A stretch of 38,120 bases of DNA from a virus: IMG/VR virus record IMGVR_UViG_3300028920_001473, positions 1 through 38,120 of that record; one strand, given 5' to 3'. The position numbers were made by a program, and so were the translations under genes. The notes beneath the pieces are model-generated. The model was not told the DNA's origin. It was given only the letters and a program-made list of their open reading frames with translations, and did no database searches. Below are positions 31,331 to 37,869 of this stretch, piece by piece. Within the stretch, counting starts at the first letter, position 1. Each line of letters begins with the position of its first letter.

Positions 31331-32134
31331 CTAAATAGGAATAGGAACAACACTTTTTATATATCCATCATCAATAATAACCTTAATATAACCAAGAGGT
31401 AACGGTGGATAAAGTTTTCTTTCACCATAGTTACTAATATGTTTTTCATAGTTGGTTAAAAAACTACCACAACTACAATGATACTGTATTTTTTGTTCAA
31501 TGTTACTGTTTTTTTTATTAAAATTTATTTTCATAGGAGCTATACTAATATTAACACCAAGTTTATGAGTATGACCAGCAGCTACAATATCAACATCAGA
31601 AAAATTATCAGCAAATTTTTTCAACTGATTATATGAATAACCATGACTTATACCACCACCAACACCATGTTCAGTTTGTAATAAAATAGATTTTTTACCA
31701 AAATTTAATCTAGTAATACAAACAGAATCAAGATATTTGATACCAAGATTACGACATATAAAAAGAAGCATATTATTAGAATATCTCGTTTTATATGAAA
31801 ATTCATGATTGCCCTCATGCATACCAATTATTTTATCAGCAATTGGTTCTATATCGTTTTTAAATAATTCCCATTGGTCAGTAATCATATTCATTTTCAT
31901 ATTTTCTTGACCAATTTTTATATATTCTGCCATTTCTTCAGGGTTATATCTTTTAATATCTGGTGCTATAATGCTCTCTACAAAATCACCTAAACCAAGC
32001 ATAAGAGCATGTTTATTATTTTTTATTTCGTCTATAACAGATAAAAACTTGCTTCTTTTACCTCTTGGATAATGTGTATCACCTAAGAGATAAATTTCCT
32101 TATGACCTTCAAGGTCAATGCTATTTATTTCCAT
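31331..32134 (-). CDS. Calcineurin-like metallophosphoesterase
   Basis: ATG 32134 is chosen because GGAGAG lies 7 bases before it; an ATG at 32206 would overlap the preceding gene deeply. The 267-residue product shows the family metal motifs in order: LLGDTHYPRG (DxH), LGLGDFVES (GDxxE), GMHEGNHEF (GNHE), TEHGVGGG and AAGHTHKLG (GHxH). These enzymes hydrolyse phosphoesters in nucleic acids, nucleotides or proteins using two metals. It has no capping domain to suggest an Mre11 role, and the substrate is unknown. It overlaps the repeat protein upstream by 14 bases. Confidence 0.88.
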   Translation of the reverse strand: MEINSIDLEGHKEIYLLGDTHYPRGKRSKFLSVIDEIKNNKHALMLGLGDFVESIIAPDIKRYNPEEMAEYIKIGQENMKMNMITDQWELFKNDIEPIADKIIGMHEGNHEFSYKTRYSNNMLLFICRNLGIKYLDSVCITRLNFGKKSILLQTEHGVGGGISHGYSYNQLKKFADNFSDVDIVAAGHTHKLGVNISIAPMKINFNKKNSNIEQKIQYHCSCGSFLTNYEKHISNYGERKLYPPLPLGYIKVIIDDGYIKSVVPIPI

Positions 32135-32492
32135 TTGATTCTCTCCATATTCTATTATAAAAAGGATGACATTCCCTCCAGAATTTTCCATATTCCTTTC
32201 TTTCATCTATATGTTCAAGACGATACTTCCTATTACATTCCATTTTTTTATCTATATGTTCAAGATAATACTTCCTATTATATTCCCTCATTTCATCTAT
32301 ATGTTCAAGACGATACTTCCTATTATATTCCATTTTTTTATCTATATGTTCAAGATAATACTTCCTTCTACAAAATATACAGTAATAATATAATCCATCT
32401 TTTTCTCCTTTATTTTTATTAAAACAAATAGTAGGATAAATACATTCACATTTTGAACAGTATTTATAATCAGCTTCTTCAAACTTTTTCAT
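32121..32492 (-). CDS. Zinc-finger protein with EHID repeats
   Basis: This is a 123-residue protein. Residues 10-41 carry YCSKCECIYPTICFNKN and YYYCIFCRRK: a four-Cys zinc site typical of the small domain found in HNH-type phage proteins. Then four tandem 15-residue units occur (residues 45-104), reading YYLEHIDKKMEYNRK and YRLEHIDEMREYNRK alternately. The C-terminus is FWRECHPFYNRIWRE. AGGTGATAG precedes the ATG. Repeats of this KYxxEHxDxxxEYxRK type recur in phage zinc proteins, sometimes ahead of an HNH core that is missing here. It is possibly a decayed or specialised endonuclease relative. Confidence 0.68.
   Translation of the reverse strand: MKKFEEADYKYCSKCECIYPTICFNKNKGEKDGLYYYCIFCRRKYYLEHIDKKMEYNRKYRLEHIDEMREYNRKYYLEHIDKKMECNRKYRLEHIDERKEYGKFWRECHPFYNRIWRESNGNK
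32181..32360 (-). repeat. Four 45-bp coding repeats
   Basis: Four 45-bp units encode the EHID repeats. Units 1 and 3 are nearly identical, as are 2 and 4, so a 90-bp pair has probably duplicated. The recurring DNA core is TCTATATGTTCAAGA(C/T) in plus sense. Confidence 0.9.
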
Positions 32493-32520
32493 AATCTATC
32501 ACCTCACAACCCTATACTCA

Positions 32521-32622
32521 TCAATATTCATTCAACCACCTATGCAACATTTTCATTTCCACCTCATCAATCAAACCCTCAGAAAACAAAACATTAACAA
32601 GATAACGCAACACATGCTTCAT
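32521..32622 (-). CDS. Hypothetical protein, 33 aa
   Basis: It starts MKHVLRYLVNVLFSEGL and continues IDEVEMKMLHRWLNEY. TTGAGGA lies directly before ATG 32622, inside the end of the sulfotransferase gene. It looks like a short amphipathic helix pair. Its function is unknown, and the support is a ribosome site and gap-filling only. Confidence 0.45.
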   Translation of the reverse strand: MKHVLRYLVNVLFSEGLIDEVEMKMLHRWLNEY

Positions 32623-33250
32623 TCCTCAACACCTCCCTTTCCTCATCAATAAAAATACCTTTACTAACAACAACATTCTCAAACTCAGGAGTATCAACAC
32701 CAATAAACTTACACATACAATCAACAGTATCAAAAGGATGCTCAACGAACTCCTCATAAGTATAATGAAACACATCATTAAAGTTTTTATGAAGAAATTT
32801 TACATAACCATAAAAATCAATCCAACTTTTCAAACCACCAACACAACTATCAGCAAACTCCTTAAAAGAAACATCATTCAACCGCATAACCTTCCTATAC
32901 TCAGAAAAAAGACTAACAGCCCAATCAACAGGATTACGAGTAGAAACAATAATCTTAGCATCAGGAAACATTGTTTTAAGACGAGCAGCAACAGCAAAAC
33001 GAGATTCAAAAGTATAATCAAAATGACATTTATAATTAAAAGGCAATACACTAAAAAAAGCATTAGTAAGAAGCACCTTACCATCATCAGGAATAGTAAG
33101 ATTCTCCAAATAATATTTACTATTATGATTAGAAAGATGAATACGAACAGGCATAAACTTAACACCTGTTAACCTACTAAAAACCTGTTTATCCATAAAA
33201 GTAGTAGCAGTCTTATGCAAACCCACATGAATAAAAACCTCAGAACTCAA
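32594..33250 (-). CDS. Sulfotransferase
   Basis: The start is TTG 33250, which overlaps the upstream stop as TTGA and follows GGTAGG; a GTG at 33286 lies inside the upstream gene. The 218-residue product starts MSSEVFIHVGLHKTATTF, containing the 5'-phosphosulfate loop (residues 9-18). It then has AKIIVSTRNPVDWAVSLFSE with Arg105 and Ser113 for the 3'-phosphate of PAPS. These define the PAPS-dependent sulfotransferase family. A carbohydrate or protein acceptor is likely. A methyltransferase gene lies upstream and acetyltransferases elsewhere in the window, so glycan decoration is the leading inference. No signal peptide or transmembrane helix is seen. Confidence 0.85.
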   Translation of the reverse strand: MSSEVFIHVGLHKTATTFMDKQVFSRLTGVKFMPVRIHLSNHNSKYYLENLTIPDDGKVLLTNAFFSVLPFNYKCHFDYTFESRFAVAARLKTMFPDAKIIVSTRNPVDWAVSLFSEYRKVMRLNDVSFKEFADSCVGGLKSWIDFYGYVKFLHKNFNDVFHYTYEEFVEHPFDTVDCMCKFIGVDTPEFENVVVSKGIFIDEEREVLRNEACVALSC

Positions 33251-33381
33251 CCTACCAACCCCAAATGCACACGACAACGAGTACACAACCCATTACCAAC
33301 TACCTTATCAGCAAGACATATCTCACGATTACAACGCTTACAACGATAAACAATATCATTCTTTTTACGTCTTCTAGCCAT
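33247..33381 (-). CDS. Zinc-ribbon micro-protein, 44 aa
   Basis: The sequence starts MARRRKKNDIVYRCKRCNRE and continues ICLADKVVGNGLCTRCRVH. A CxxC pair, an extra Cys and a second CxxC make a zinc ribbon with a very basic N-terminus, suitable for nucleic-acid binding. It overlaps the methyltransferase stop by 8 bases and the sulfotransferase start by TTGA. Confidence 0.65.
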   Translation of the reverse strand: MARRRKKNDIVYRCKRCNREICLADKVVGNGLCTRCRVHLGLVG

Positions 33382-33910
33382 CTTTCACAATCCACCAATC
33401 ACCAACATGTTCACCAACACCAAGATTCAAAACAACATTCCTATCCTTACAAAAATCACGCAAAGCACGAACAACATCTTCCCATTTATAAGTATGACGC
33501 TTGCCCGCTAACAACCCACCTGCCTTAATTTTATCAAAATACAAATCACAAACCTCAAGAAACGTATCATAAACACCACAAAAATCCAACCATATAAAAT
33601 CAAGATTATCTGGTATATCATCAATAGCATCCTTAGCAAATTTTTTGATAAAAACACAAGTATCACGATACTTTTCAATTTTCTTCATAGCAACAGGATA
33701 ATATTTAACGAAACAATTCTCCATATGTAGAGAACGAGTATACCATTTTTCAAGAAACGGCTCAAAAGGGTCAACTAAATAAAGCCTTTTAATATTTAAA
33801 AACATATGAAAATGTTCAATAAGAACACCTTCACCAACACCAACAAGAAGACCAGTAAGAGGAACATCACATGAACTAGATAAAATATTAATCATCTTAT
33901 TAATATACAT
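33374..33910 (-). CDS. SAM-dependent methyltransferase
   Basis: The protein has about 178 residues if it starts at ATG 33910 (ATG 33898 is an alternative). TGLLVGVGEGVLIEHF is the SAM-binding glycine loop, LYLVDPFEPFLEKWY the acidic strand with Asp, LDFIWLDFCGVYDTF the post-loop strand and KIKAGGLLAGKRH the last strand. This is the layout of Methyltransf_24/FkbM-like enzymes acting on sugars or small molecules. DPPY-type DNA motifs are absent. Its neighbour is a sulfotransferase, so the two may modify the same glycan or lipid. The acceptor is unknown. Confidence 0.75.
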   Translation of the reverse strand: MYINKMINILSSSCDVPLTGLLVGVGEGVLIEHFHMFLNIKRLYLVDPFEPFLEKWYTRSLHMENCFVKYYPVAMKKIEKYRDTCVFIKKFAKDAIDDIPDNLDFIWLDFCGVYDTFLEVCDLYFDKIKAGGLLAGKRHTYKWEDVVRALRDFCKDRNVVLNLGVGEHVGDWWIVKDG

Positions 33911-34067
33911 TCCTATACCAACCCCGTCTCTTACACATCCTAACAATCCTCACCCATTCATCATAAACCATATCCCAGTCAATACAAGCATCACCACACA
34001 TCCGAAACGGAAACATAGACTCACCCTTCTTAAGAGCCAATGTTTCAACCTTATCATAAAAACTCAT
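33900..34067 (-). CDS. Hypothetical protein, 55 aa
   Basis: ATG 34067 has AAGGAG about 7 bases upstream, located at the end of the preceding gene; longer versions lack support. It starts MSFYDKVETLALKKGESMF and continues FRMCGDACIDWDMVYDEW. The function is unknown. It overlaps the methyltransferase start by about 10 bases. Confidence 0.6.
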   Translation of the reverse strand: MSFYDKVETLALKKGESMFPFRMCGDACIDWDMVYDEWVRIVRMCKRRGWYRNVY

Positions 34068-34068
34068 C

Positions 34069-34212
34069 CTATTTCTCCTTAAACATCTCCAAATACTCAA
34101 TAGTATCCTTAATCTCATCCAACAACGCAAAAAACTGCTCATCACTCAAATGCATCAAACTAATACTACCGTCATTCCTGCCTTTTTTGGGTTTAATACT
34201 ATAGAGTTTCAT
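34069..34212 (-). CDS. Hypothetical protein, 47 aa
   Basis: It starts at ATG 34212, overlapping the previous TGA (ATGA). MKLYSIKPKKGRNDGSISL is followed by an acidic helix (DEQFFALLDEIKDTIEYLE). This resembles a regulator-like or coiled partner protein, but no motif settles it. Confidence 0.58.
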   Translation of the reverse strand: MKLYSIKPKKGRNDGSISLMHLSDEQFFALLDEIKDTIEYLEMFKEK

Positions 34213-34382
34213 TCTTTCACAACCACTAAAACATAATAATCAGAGGGATTAGAATATGGAGCTGGTAAATTACTAAATAAACGAGGTAAAGAATAATCCT
34301 TTTTTGTAATTGTTCTAATACTAACCCTAGTTCCAGGTGGAATACGAAATTCTTTTTTTGATTGAACTTTCTCAAAGTTCAT
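34209..34382 (-). CDS. Hypothetical protein, 57 aa
   Basis: The frame begins MNFEKVQSKKEFRIPPGTR and continues VSIRTITKKDYSLPRLFSN to end DYYVLVVVKE. The RIPPGTRVSIRT segment suggests a small beta domain. Exact ATGA overlaps on both sides support that it is a real gene. Its function is unknown. Confidence 0.6.
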   Translation of the reverse strand: MNFEKVQSKKEFRIPPGTRVSIRTITKKDYSLPRLFSNLPAPYSNPSDYYVLVVVKE

Positions 34383-34672
34383 AACACACCCCTCTCAACA
34401 TCATCATCAGTTTTCTTATCCAAACCAATCTTCTGAGCAACCAGATGATTAAACTCATCCTGAGCCTTCCAAGCCTTATCAGCAGACTTACAATAACGAA
34501 AAACATGAACACCAAGGTCATCAACAAGCCCAAACAACTCATCAAAATCATCAGAAGGAACAATACCAAGACGGTCACACAACCAAAAATGAAAACGCTC
34601 ACGCCTACTATAACCACCATGCTTATCAGCATACAACTCCTTCTTCTTTTTTTCCTCCTCAACTTTAGACAT
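34379..34672 (-). CDS. Hypothetical charged protein, 97 aa
   Basis: It starts MSKVEEEKKKKELYADKHGG and contains RRERFHFWLCDRLGIVP and a helix-rich acidic centre (DDFDELFGLVDDLG). No family was recognised. It overlaps the next gene by ATGA and its upstream neighbour by 8 bases. Confidence 0.6.
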   Translation of the reverse strand: MSKVEEEKKKKELYADKHGGYSRRERFHFWLCDRLGIVPSDDFDELFGLVDDLGVHVFRYCKSADKAWKAQDEFNHLVAQKIGLDKKTDDDVERGVL

Positions 34673-34892
34673 CTTCCAACTCCCTAAAAATCAACATAGT
34701 CAACAACGCCAAATCAGGACTAGGAATATCCCACTCCTTACAAAGACCAATAAACCAACTAGCAGCCTCAGCAGCATTAAAACGACTAACAGGTCGCTTC
34801 ATACTAAGATTACCCTTCTTCATCTTCTCAATCCAAGCCAAATCACTATCATCCAAACGAGCAACAACCCTCTCAGTTTTACCATCATCCAT
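34665..34892 (-). CDS. Hypothetical protein, ribbon-helix-helix-like start, 75 aa
   Basis: ATG 34892 is 5 bases after GGTGA and 1 base after the upstream stop. An ATG at 34904 is the alternative. The product begins MDDGKTERVVARLDDSDLA, a strand followed by a helix as in ribbon-helix-helix DNA-binding proteins, then EAASWFIGLCKEWDI and LALLTMLIFRELEDV. The DNA-binding role is a weak inference. Confidence 0.5.
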   Translation of the reverse strand: MDDGKTERVVARLDDSDLAWIEKMKKGNLSMKRPVSRFNAAEAASWFIGLCKEWDIPSPDLALLTMLIFRELEDV

Positions 34893-34893
34893 A

Positions 34894-35169
34894 TCATTCA
34901 CCATCCAACTTAAAACTCGGAGCATAATTCAAAAGAAACATACTAAGCTCACGATTATAATACTTATTCAACAACTTACGATAACCATCCACAATACCAT
35001 CATAACGCTCAACACTTATCTTATGCTTAAGATAAAACCTGCTATCAGACATACCACCATACCTCTCCTTAACCTCATCCCAACTAATACTAGGCTCACT
35101 AGCCAAATACAAATCATTCATACAAGATTCAAAAATCTTTAATGCTTTAGACTTACTAATATATACCAT
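34894..35169 (-). CDS. Hypothetical protein, 91 aa
   Basis: It starts MVYISKSKALKIFESCMND and shows SISWDEVKERYGGMSDSRF, then KISVERYDGIVDGYRKLL. It is helical with a possible helix-turn-helix in the WDEVKERYGGMSDSRFY segment. No family was recognised. GGGATAATTT lies before the start. Confidence 0.55.
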   Translation of the reverse strand: MVYISKSKALKIFESCMNDLYLASEPSISWDEVKERYGGMSDSRFYLKHKISVERYDGIVDGYRKLLNKYYNRELSMFLLNYAPSFKLDGE

Positions 35170-35172
35170 AAA

Positions 35173-35964
35173 TTATCCCTCCTTCATCCTTTTTAAATCA
35201 GATTGTTTAATCTTAAAAACAACTTTGGCTTTTTTACCACTATGTAACCGCCAATATTCTCCATCAAAACTAGGAACCAAACCCATTTCCCATAAATTAA
35301 TTATTGATTGAAAAGGATTTATATTTTTCTTATGTTTAATATATGCCCATTTATCAAGTTTGAAGAAACTAGATATATAACCCTCAACGGAAACCCAAAC
35401 GGAATCCCAAACGGAAACCCCAACGTAACCCCTAACAGAACCCCTAACGGAACCACTAACGGAACTCCAAACGGAACCCCAAACGGAATCCCAAACGGAA
35501 ACCCCAACGGAATCCCAAACGGAACACCCAACGGAACCTATAACGGAACCCATAACGGAACCCCCAACAGAACCCCAAACGGAATCCCATTCTTTTAAAA
35601 TAAGTTTATGTTTAACCGATACCTTTCTAACCATCTTTATATCATTAAAAGGATGAACAATTTTTTTACCTTTCTTAACAATATTATAAAGCTGTTTTTC
35701 ATAAAGTTTAAAAGCATCCCAACAACATTGTTCATGACTTGGACTAAACCAACGAGGACGTTCACTTTCATCAACCTTGAGAATCCATTTATCTGGGTTA
35801 ATGTAATCATTGTTTTTTGGACTAATTTCTATACGAACAAACTTTTTACAATCATCATTATCGTTGTAACCTGCCATATCAATAAGTTCATGATGGCTAT
35901 CAACTGCTAGTTTCCATGTAACCTTTTTTCTTTTAGATATTATACAACTAAATGCTTTACACAA
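35173..35964 (-). CDS. SVxG tetrapeptide-repeat protein
   Basis: The start is TTG 35964, seven bases after AAGGAGGG; it is clear because GTG one base on is out of frame. The 263-residue protein has an N-terminal domain (KKVTWKLAVDSHHELIDMA, FVRIEISPKNNDYINPDKW). A central array of 17 four-residue units reads (G/D)SVx from residue 127 to 194, e.g. DSVWGSVGGSVMGSV. A C-terminal domain follows (WEMGLVPSFDGEYWRLH, then KAKVVFKIKQSDLKRM). Four-residue periodicity with V and S suggests a beta-helix or beta-roll rod. Similar arrays occur in phage proteins of unknown role. Confidence 0.65.
   Translation of the reverse strand: MCKAFSCIISKRKKVTWKLAVDSHHELIDMAGYNDNDDCKKFVRIEISPKNNDYINPDKWILKVDESERPRWFSPSHEQCCWDAFKLYEKQLYNIVKKGKKIVHPFNDIKMVRKVSVKHKLILKEWDSVWGSVGGSVMGSVIGSVGCSVWDSVGVSVWDSVWGSVWSSVSGSVRGSVRGYVGVSVWDSVWVSVEGYISSFFKLDKWAYIKHKKNINPFQSIINLWEMGLVPSFDGEYWRLHSGKKAKVVFKIKQSDLKRMKEG
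35383..35586 (-). repeat. Seventeen 12-bp coding repeats
   Basis: In coding sense the unit is roughly TCCGTTxxGGxx; Ser is almost always TCC and Val GTT, though elsewhere in these genes AGT and TCA are frequent. In plus sense it reads AACGGAAYCCCA. The uniform codons indicate recent expansion at DNA level. Confidence 0.92.
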
Positions 35965-35967
35965 AAA

Positions 35968-36522
35968 TTATCCCTCCTTAAAAGGTGCATTATTCTTCTT
36001 CTGCCAACTACTAACATAATCACCAGATGGAAGTTTAACACGTTCAAGTTCTTCCTTAAGACAATTATCACACAAAGTCTGAACCCAAGGAAGATTATCA
36101 CGATAAAAACTATGATAACCATCATTACCGTAATCATGGTTACGGACATCATCACCACAACGCTCACAAATAAAAAAACTATCAGATTCGGCTTTATGAA
36201 TCAAATCATGAATTGCTTGCGGAGCCGCATCAACATAAAAACGAAGACCACCAAATTTTTCCTTCACCTGCACCACCTGAAAACCAGGCTGAATACCTTT
36301 CTTAACCACAAAATCCTCATAATCACTATCATAATGACGAGATTCATTAGACATAAACCAATCCTTTATACTACTACAAAGATTATAAATCAAATCAAAC
36401 CAGCCATTTCCTGTTTCTATTCCAAAAATCATTAGACTTCTTTTAATATCATTTCTATTTTTAAAAAATTCTGGAAATGTATTAAATATTTTATCTTGCA
36501 GTTCTTTATCCATCCTTATCAT
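35968..36522 (-). CDS. KEKFGGLRFY-family phage protein with zinc ribbon
   Basis: The protein has about 181-184 residues. ATG 36513 (MDKELQ) lies 9 bases after GGAGG; ATG 36522 overlaps the upstream stop. It contains GIETGNGWFDLIYNLCSSI, VVQVKEKFGGLRFYVD, HKAESDSFFICERCG and LCDNCLKEELERV. This order, GxGWF then QVKEKFGGLRFY then CxxCG...CxxC, is a recurring small phage family of unknown function. The zinc ribbon closes the domain. It overlaps the TM micro-gene by ATGA. Confidence 0.7.
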   Translation of the reverse strand: MIRMDKELQDKIFNTFPEFFKNRNDIKRSLMIFGIETGNGWFDLIYNLCSSIKDWFMSNESRHYDSDYEDFVVKKGIQPGFQVVQVKEKFGGLRFYVDAAPQAIHDLIHKAESDSFFICERCGDDVRNHDYGNDGYHSFYRDNLPWVQTLCDNCLKEELERVKLPSGDYVSSWQKKNNAPFKEG

Positions 36523-36626
36523 CCTCCAAAATTAGAAACCACCAACACAAAAAGAACCAAAGTATTAAAAAAACTAATCCAAAAAGTAATATTAATCTTC
36601 AAATCAAGATACCTTAAATCATCCAT
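36519..36626 (-). CDS. Single-pass membrane micro-protein, 35 aa
   Basis: ATG 36626 follows GAGGTAGAGATGT. The sequence MDDLRYLDLKINITFWISFF, then NTLVLFVLVVSNFGG is a short polar lead and one membrane helix. It overlaps the next gene by ATGA. It may anchor a complex or alter the host membrane. The function is unknown. Confidence 0.55.
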   Translation of the reverse strand: MDDLRYLDLKINITFWISFFNTLVLFVLVVSNFGG

Positions 36627-36662
36627 ACATCTCTACCTCTTTTGCAAACTTTTCCTAAAAGT

Positions 36663-37094
36663 CTACCCAAAACTAATACTCTTAACCTCCTTAGCAACAC
36701 GCCTAGTCTTCTCAGCCTCAGACTCACGAACACTACCACCATGCAACATATTAGTAACAGTAGTATGGTCTTTCATCAACTGACTAAGAGTCCGCCTCAT
36801 AGTACTACGCTTACTAGCATCCTTCTCACCATCAATATCATCCATCTGGTCATTAATCATCTTAACATAATTACCAATAACAACACTACCAAAATTATGA
36901 TAATCATCATCACTAATCTGAGACACCAGCTTAAAATCCTTATAAATAGTCTGACGACTAGTACTCAAATCAGGATACTCCAAATCCAAAATACGCTTCA
37001 ACTCAGCACGATTAGTAACACCACGCTTCAACACCAACTCCTTAATAACCTGCCTACGCCTAAGAGTCACATTACCATCAGGATGCTTAACCAT
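36663..37094 (-). CDS. Helix-turn-helix protein, terminase small subunit candidate or regulator
   Basis: ATG 37094 is 4 bases after GGTGA; a TTG at 37127 is the longer option. Residues TLRRRQVIKELVLKRGVTNR and AELKRILDLEYPDLSTSRQT show a DNA-binding helix-turn-helix. A long helical region follows (VIGNYVKMINDQMDDIDGE; KRSTMRRTLSQLMKDHTT). A DNA-binding head plus an oligomerising coil is the plan of small terminases, but the large subunit lies 6 kb away, so a transcription regulator opening the leftward block is also likely. Confidence 0.6.
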   Translation of the reverse strand: MVKHPDGNVTLRRRQVIKELVLKRGVTNRAELKRILDLEYPDLSTSRQTIYKDFKLVSQISDDDYHNFGSVVIGNYVKMINDQMDDIDGEKDASKRSTMRRTLSQLMKDHTTVTNMLHGGSVRESEAEKTRRVAKEVKSISFG

Positions 37095-37199
37095 CTCATC
37101 ACCACAACCACAATAACCATAATACAATAAACACTTTTAAATGTTTTGAAAGACCAAAAAAAAAATCAAAAATGGTGCATAGGTGTTTACAAAAACGGT

Positions 37200-37277
37200 T
37201 TAGTCGTTCCGCTAAAAAGTCTATGTACAACAGCTATGATTTTTATATACCCCTGGTATTTCTGACGGAACGACTAA
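37200..37277. repeat. Inverted-repeat site 2 with TATA-like centre
   Basis: TTAGTCGTTCCG (37200-37211) and CGGAACGACTAA (37266-37277) enclose 54 bases, including CTAAAAAGTCTATGTACA and TTTTATATA (37241-37249). The first 30 bases match 27 of 30 with site 1 at 5480, in the same orientation. It lies upstream of the first leftward gene, so arms flanking a TATA box could act as an operator. See the paired site at 5480-5553. Confidence 0.85.
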
Positions 37278-37325
37278 CGCTCTTCGAGACAGTGTACAAA
37301 AATGTACATTCTAAAAAATCGGCAC

Positions 37326-37398
37326 ACGTTATACTCTCCTCACTTTTTTGGTTTTTATTCAAAGTCACGATAAAAAAAAGGCTAAAAGAGTATAACGT
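37326..37398. repeat. 12-bp inverted repeat with 49-base loop
   Basis: ACGTTATACTCT (37326-37337) is matched by AGAGTATAACGT (37387-37398), a perfect 12-bp inverted pair. AATGTACATT (37301-37310) is a nearby 10-bp palindrome. The sequences differ from the TTAGTCGTTCCG arms, so a second binding factor is implied. Confidence 0.8.
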
Positions 37399-37561
37399 CA
37401 AATGTATACAAAAATATATATATTTGTATATCTTTAGCTATTAACAGTAACCTCTATTTCCACTGGAAAATACCTATGATTTACAAAATCAAAATTATAA
37501 ACCCCCAGCCATGCTACATGCTCGTATGCTACACTTTGACGTGGTGGGGTGTGTCATGATG

Positions 37562-37643
37562 TGTTATTATTGTAACAATGGCGACCTTGCTAGACATTAT
37601 CATACATGTTATTATAGTAACAGAGCATGCTAGATATTATCAT
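37562..37643. repeat. Two composite direct repeats
   Basis: Copy A has TGTTATTATTGTAACA (37562-37577) and TGCTAGACATTATCAT (37588-37603). Copy B has TGTTATTATAGTAACA (37607-37622) and TGCTAGATATTATCAT (37628-37643). Each box matches 15 of 16 between copies. The first box is itself a dyad (TGTTA...TAACA), as expected of a dimer-binding site. The spacing between boxes differs by 5 bases, so the two boxes are probably separate elements. Confidence 0.8.
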
Positions 37644-37803
37644 TCTATATCTGTTGTGGGAATAACGTGGGCATTGATAACAATTAACATGGACAGTGGC
37701 ACGTTTATTTCAATTCGTGTTACTTCTATTGTTATTGGATTTTTTCCAATAGTTATTGGTATTACTTGTTAATATTCCAATATCCCTCCGAGAGAAACTT
37801 ATC

Positions 37804-37832
37804 CTTTATATAATTTGCGATAGCTTTATAAG
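37804..37832 (+). promoter_or_regulatory. TATA-like promoter for the rightward gene
   Basis: CTTTATATAA (37804-37813) and GCTTTATAAG (37823-37832) each match an archaeal TATA box. With transcription starting about 25 bases downstream, either would give a leader of roughly 15-35 bases before ATG 37870. GAAGTGATAAA supplies the ribosome site. Confidence 0.5.
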
Positions 37833-37869
37833 CGAACTCTGCATATTATAAATAAAGAGAAGTGATAAA

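Larger units (their letters stand above)
37131..37866. other. Repeat-rich intergenic region, candidate replication origin
   Basis: There are 736 bases with no supported gene between the divergent leftward and rightward sets. Features from left: an A10 tract (37157-37166), inverted-repeat site 2 (37200-37277), TGTACA palindromes, a 12-bp inverted repeat (37326-37398), two ATGCTACA boxes (37511 and 37526), paired direct repeats (37562-37643), a TATTGGA/TCCAATA hairpin near 37735-37754, and TATA boxes before the gene at 37870. Iteron-like and dyad elements in an A/T-rich gap are typical of origins, but nothing here proves it. Confidence 0.55.

Noticed and set aside
33898-34145. Longer version of the 55-residue gene starting at 34145
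   Set aside because: The extension overlaps the preceding gene across its whole end and lacks a ribosome site, while ATG 34067 has AAGGAG at good spacing.
35308-35598. Plus-strand frame with NGTPNGTPNG repeats opposite the SVxG gene
   Set aside because: It is the antisense reading of the 12-bp coding repeat. The minus-strand frame is longer, has a ribosome site and lies in a co-directional gene series.
37172-37444. Rightward 90-codon frame across inverted-repeat site 2
   Set aside because: It begins in non-coding sequence and runs through both inverted repeats, with no domain and no co-directional neighbours nearby.
37578-37772. Rightward 64-codon hydrophobic frame
   Set aside because: It overlaps the direct repeats, has no ribosome site before its ATG, and its composition follows the AT-rich non-coding background.
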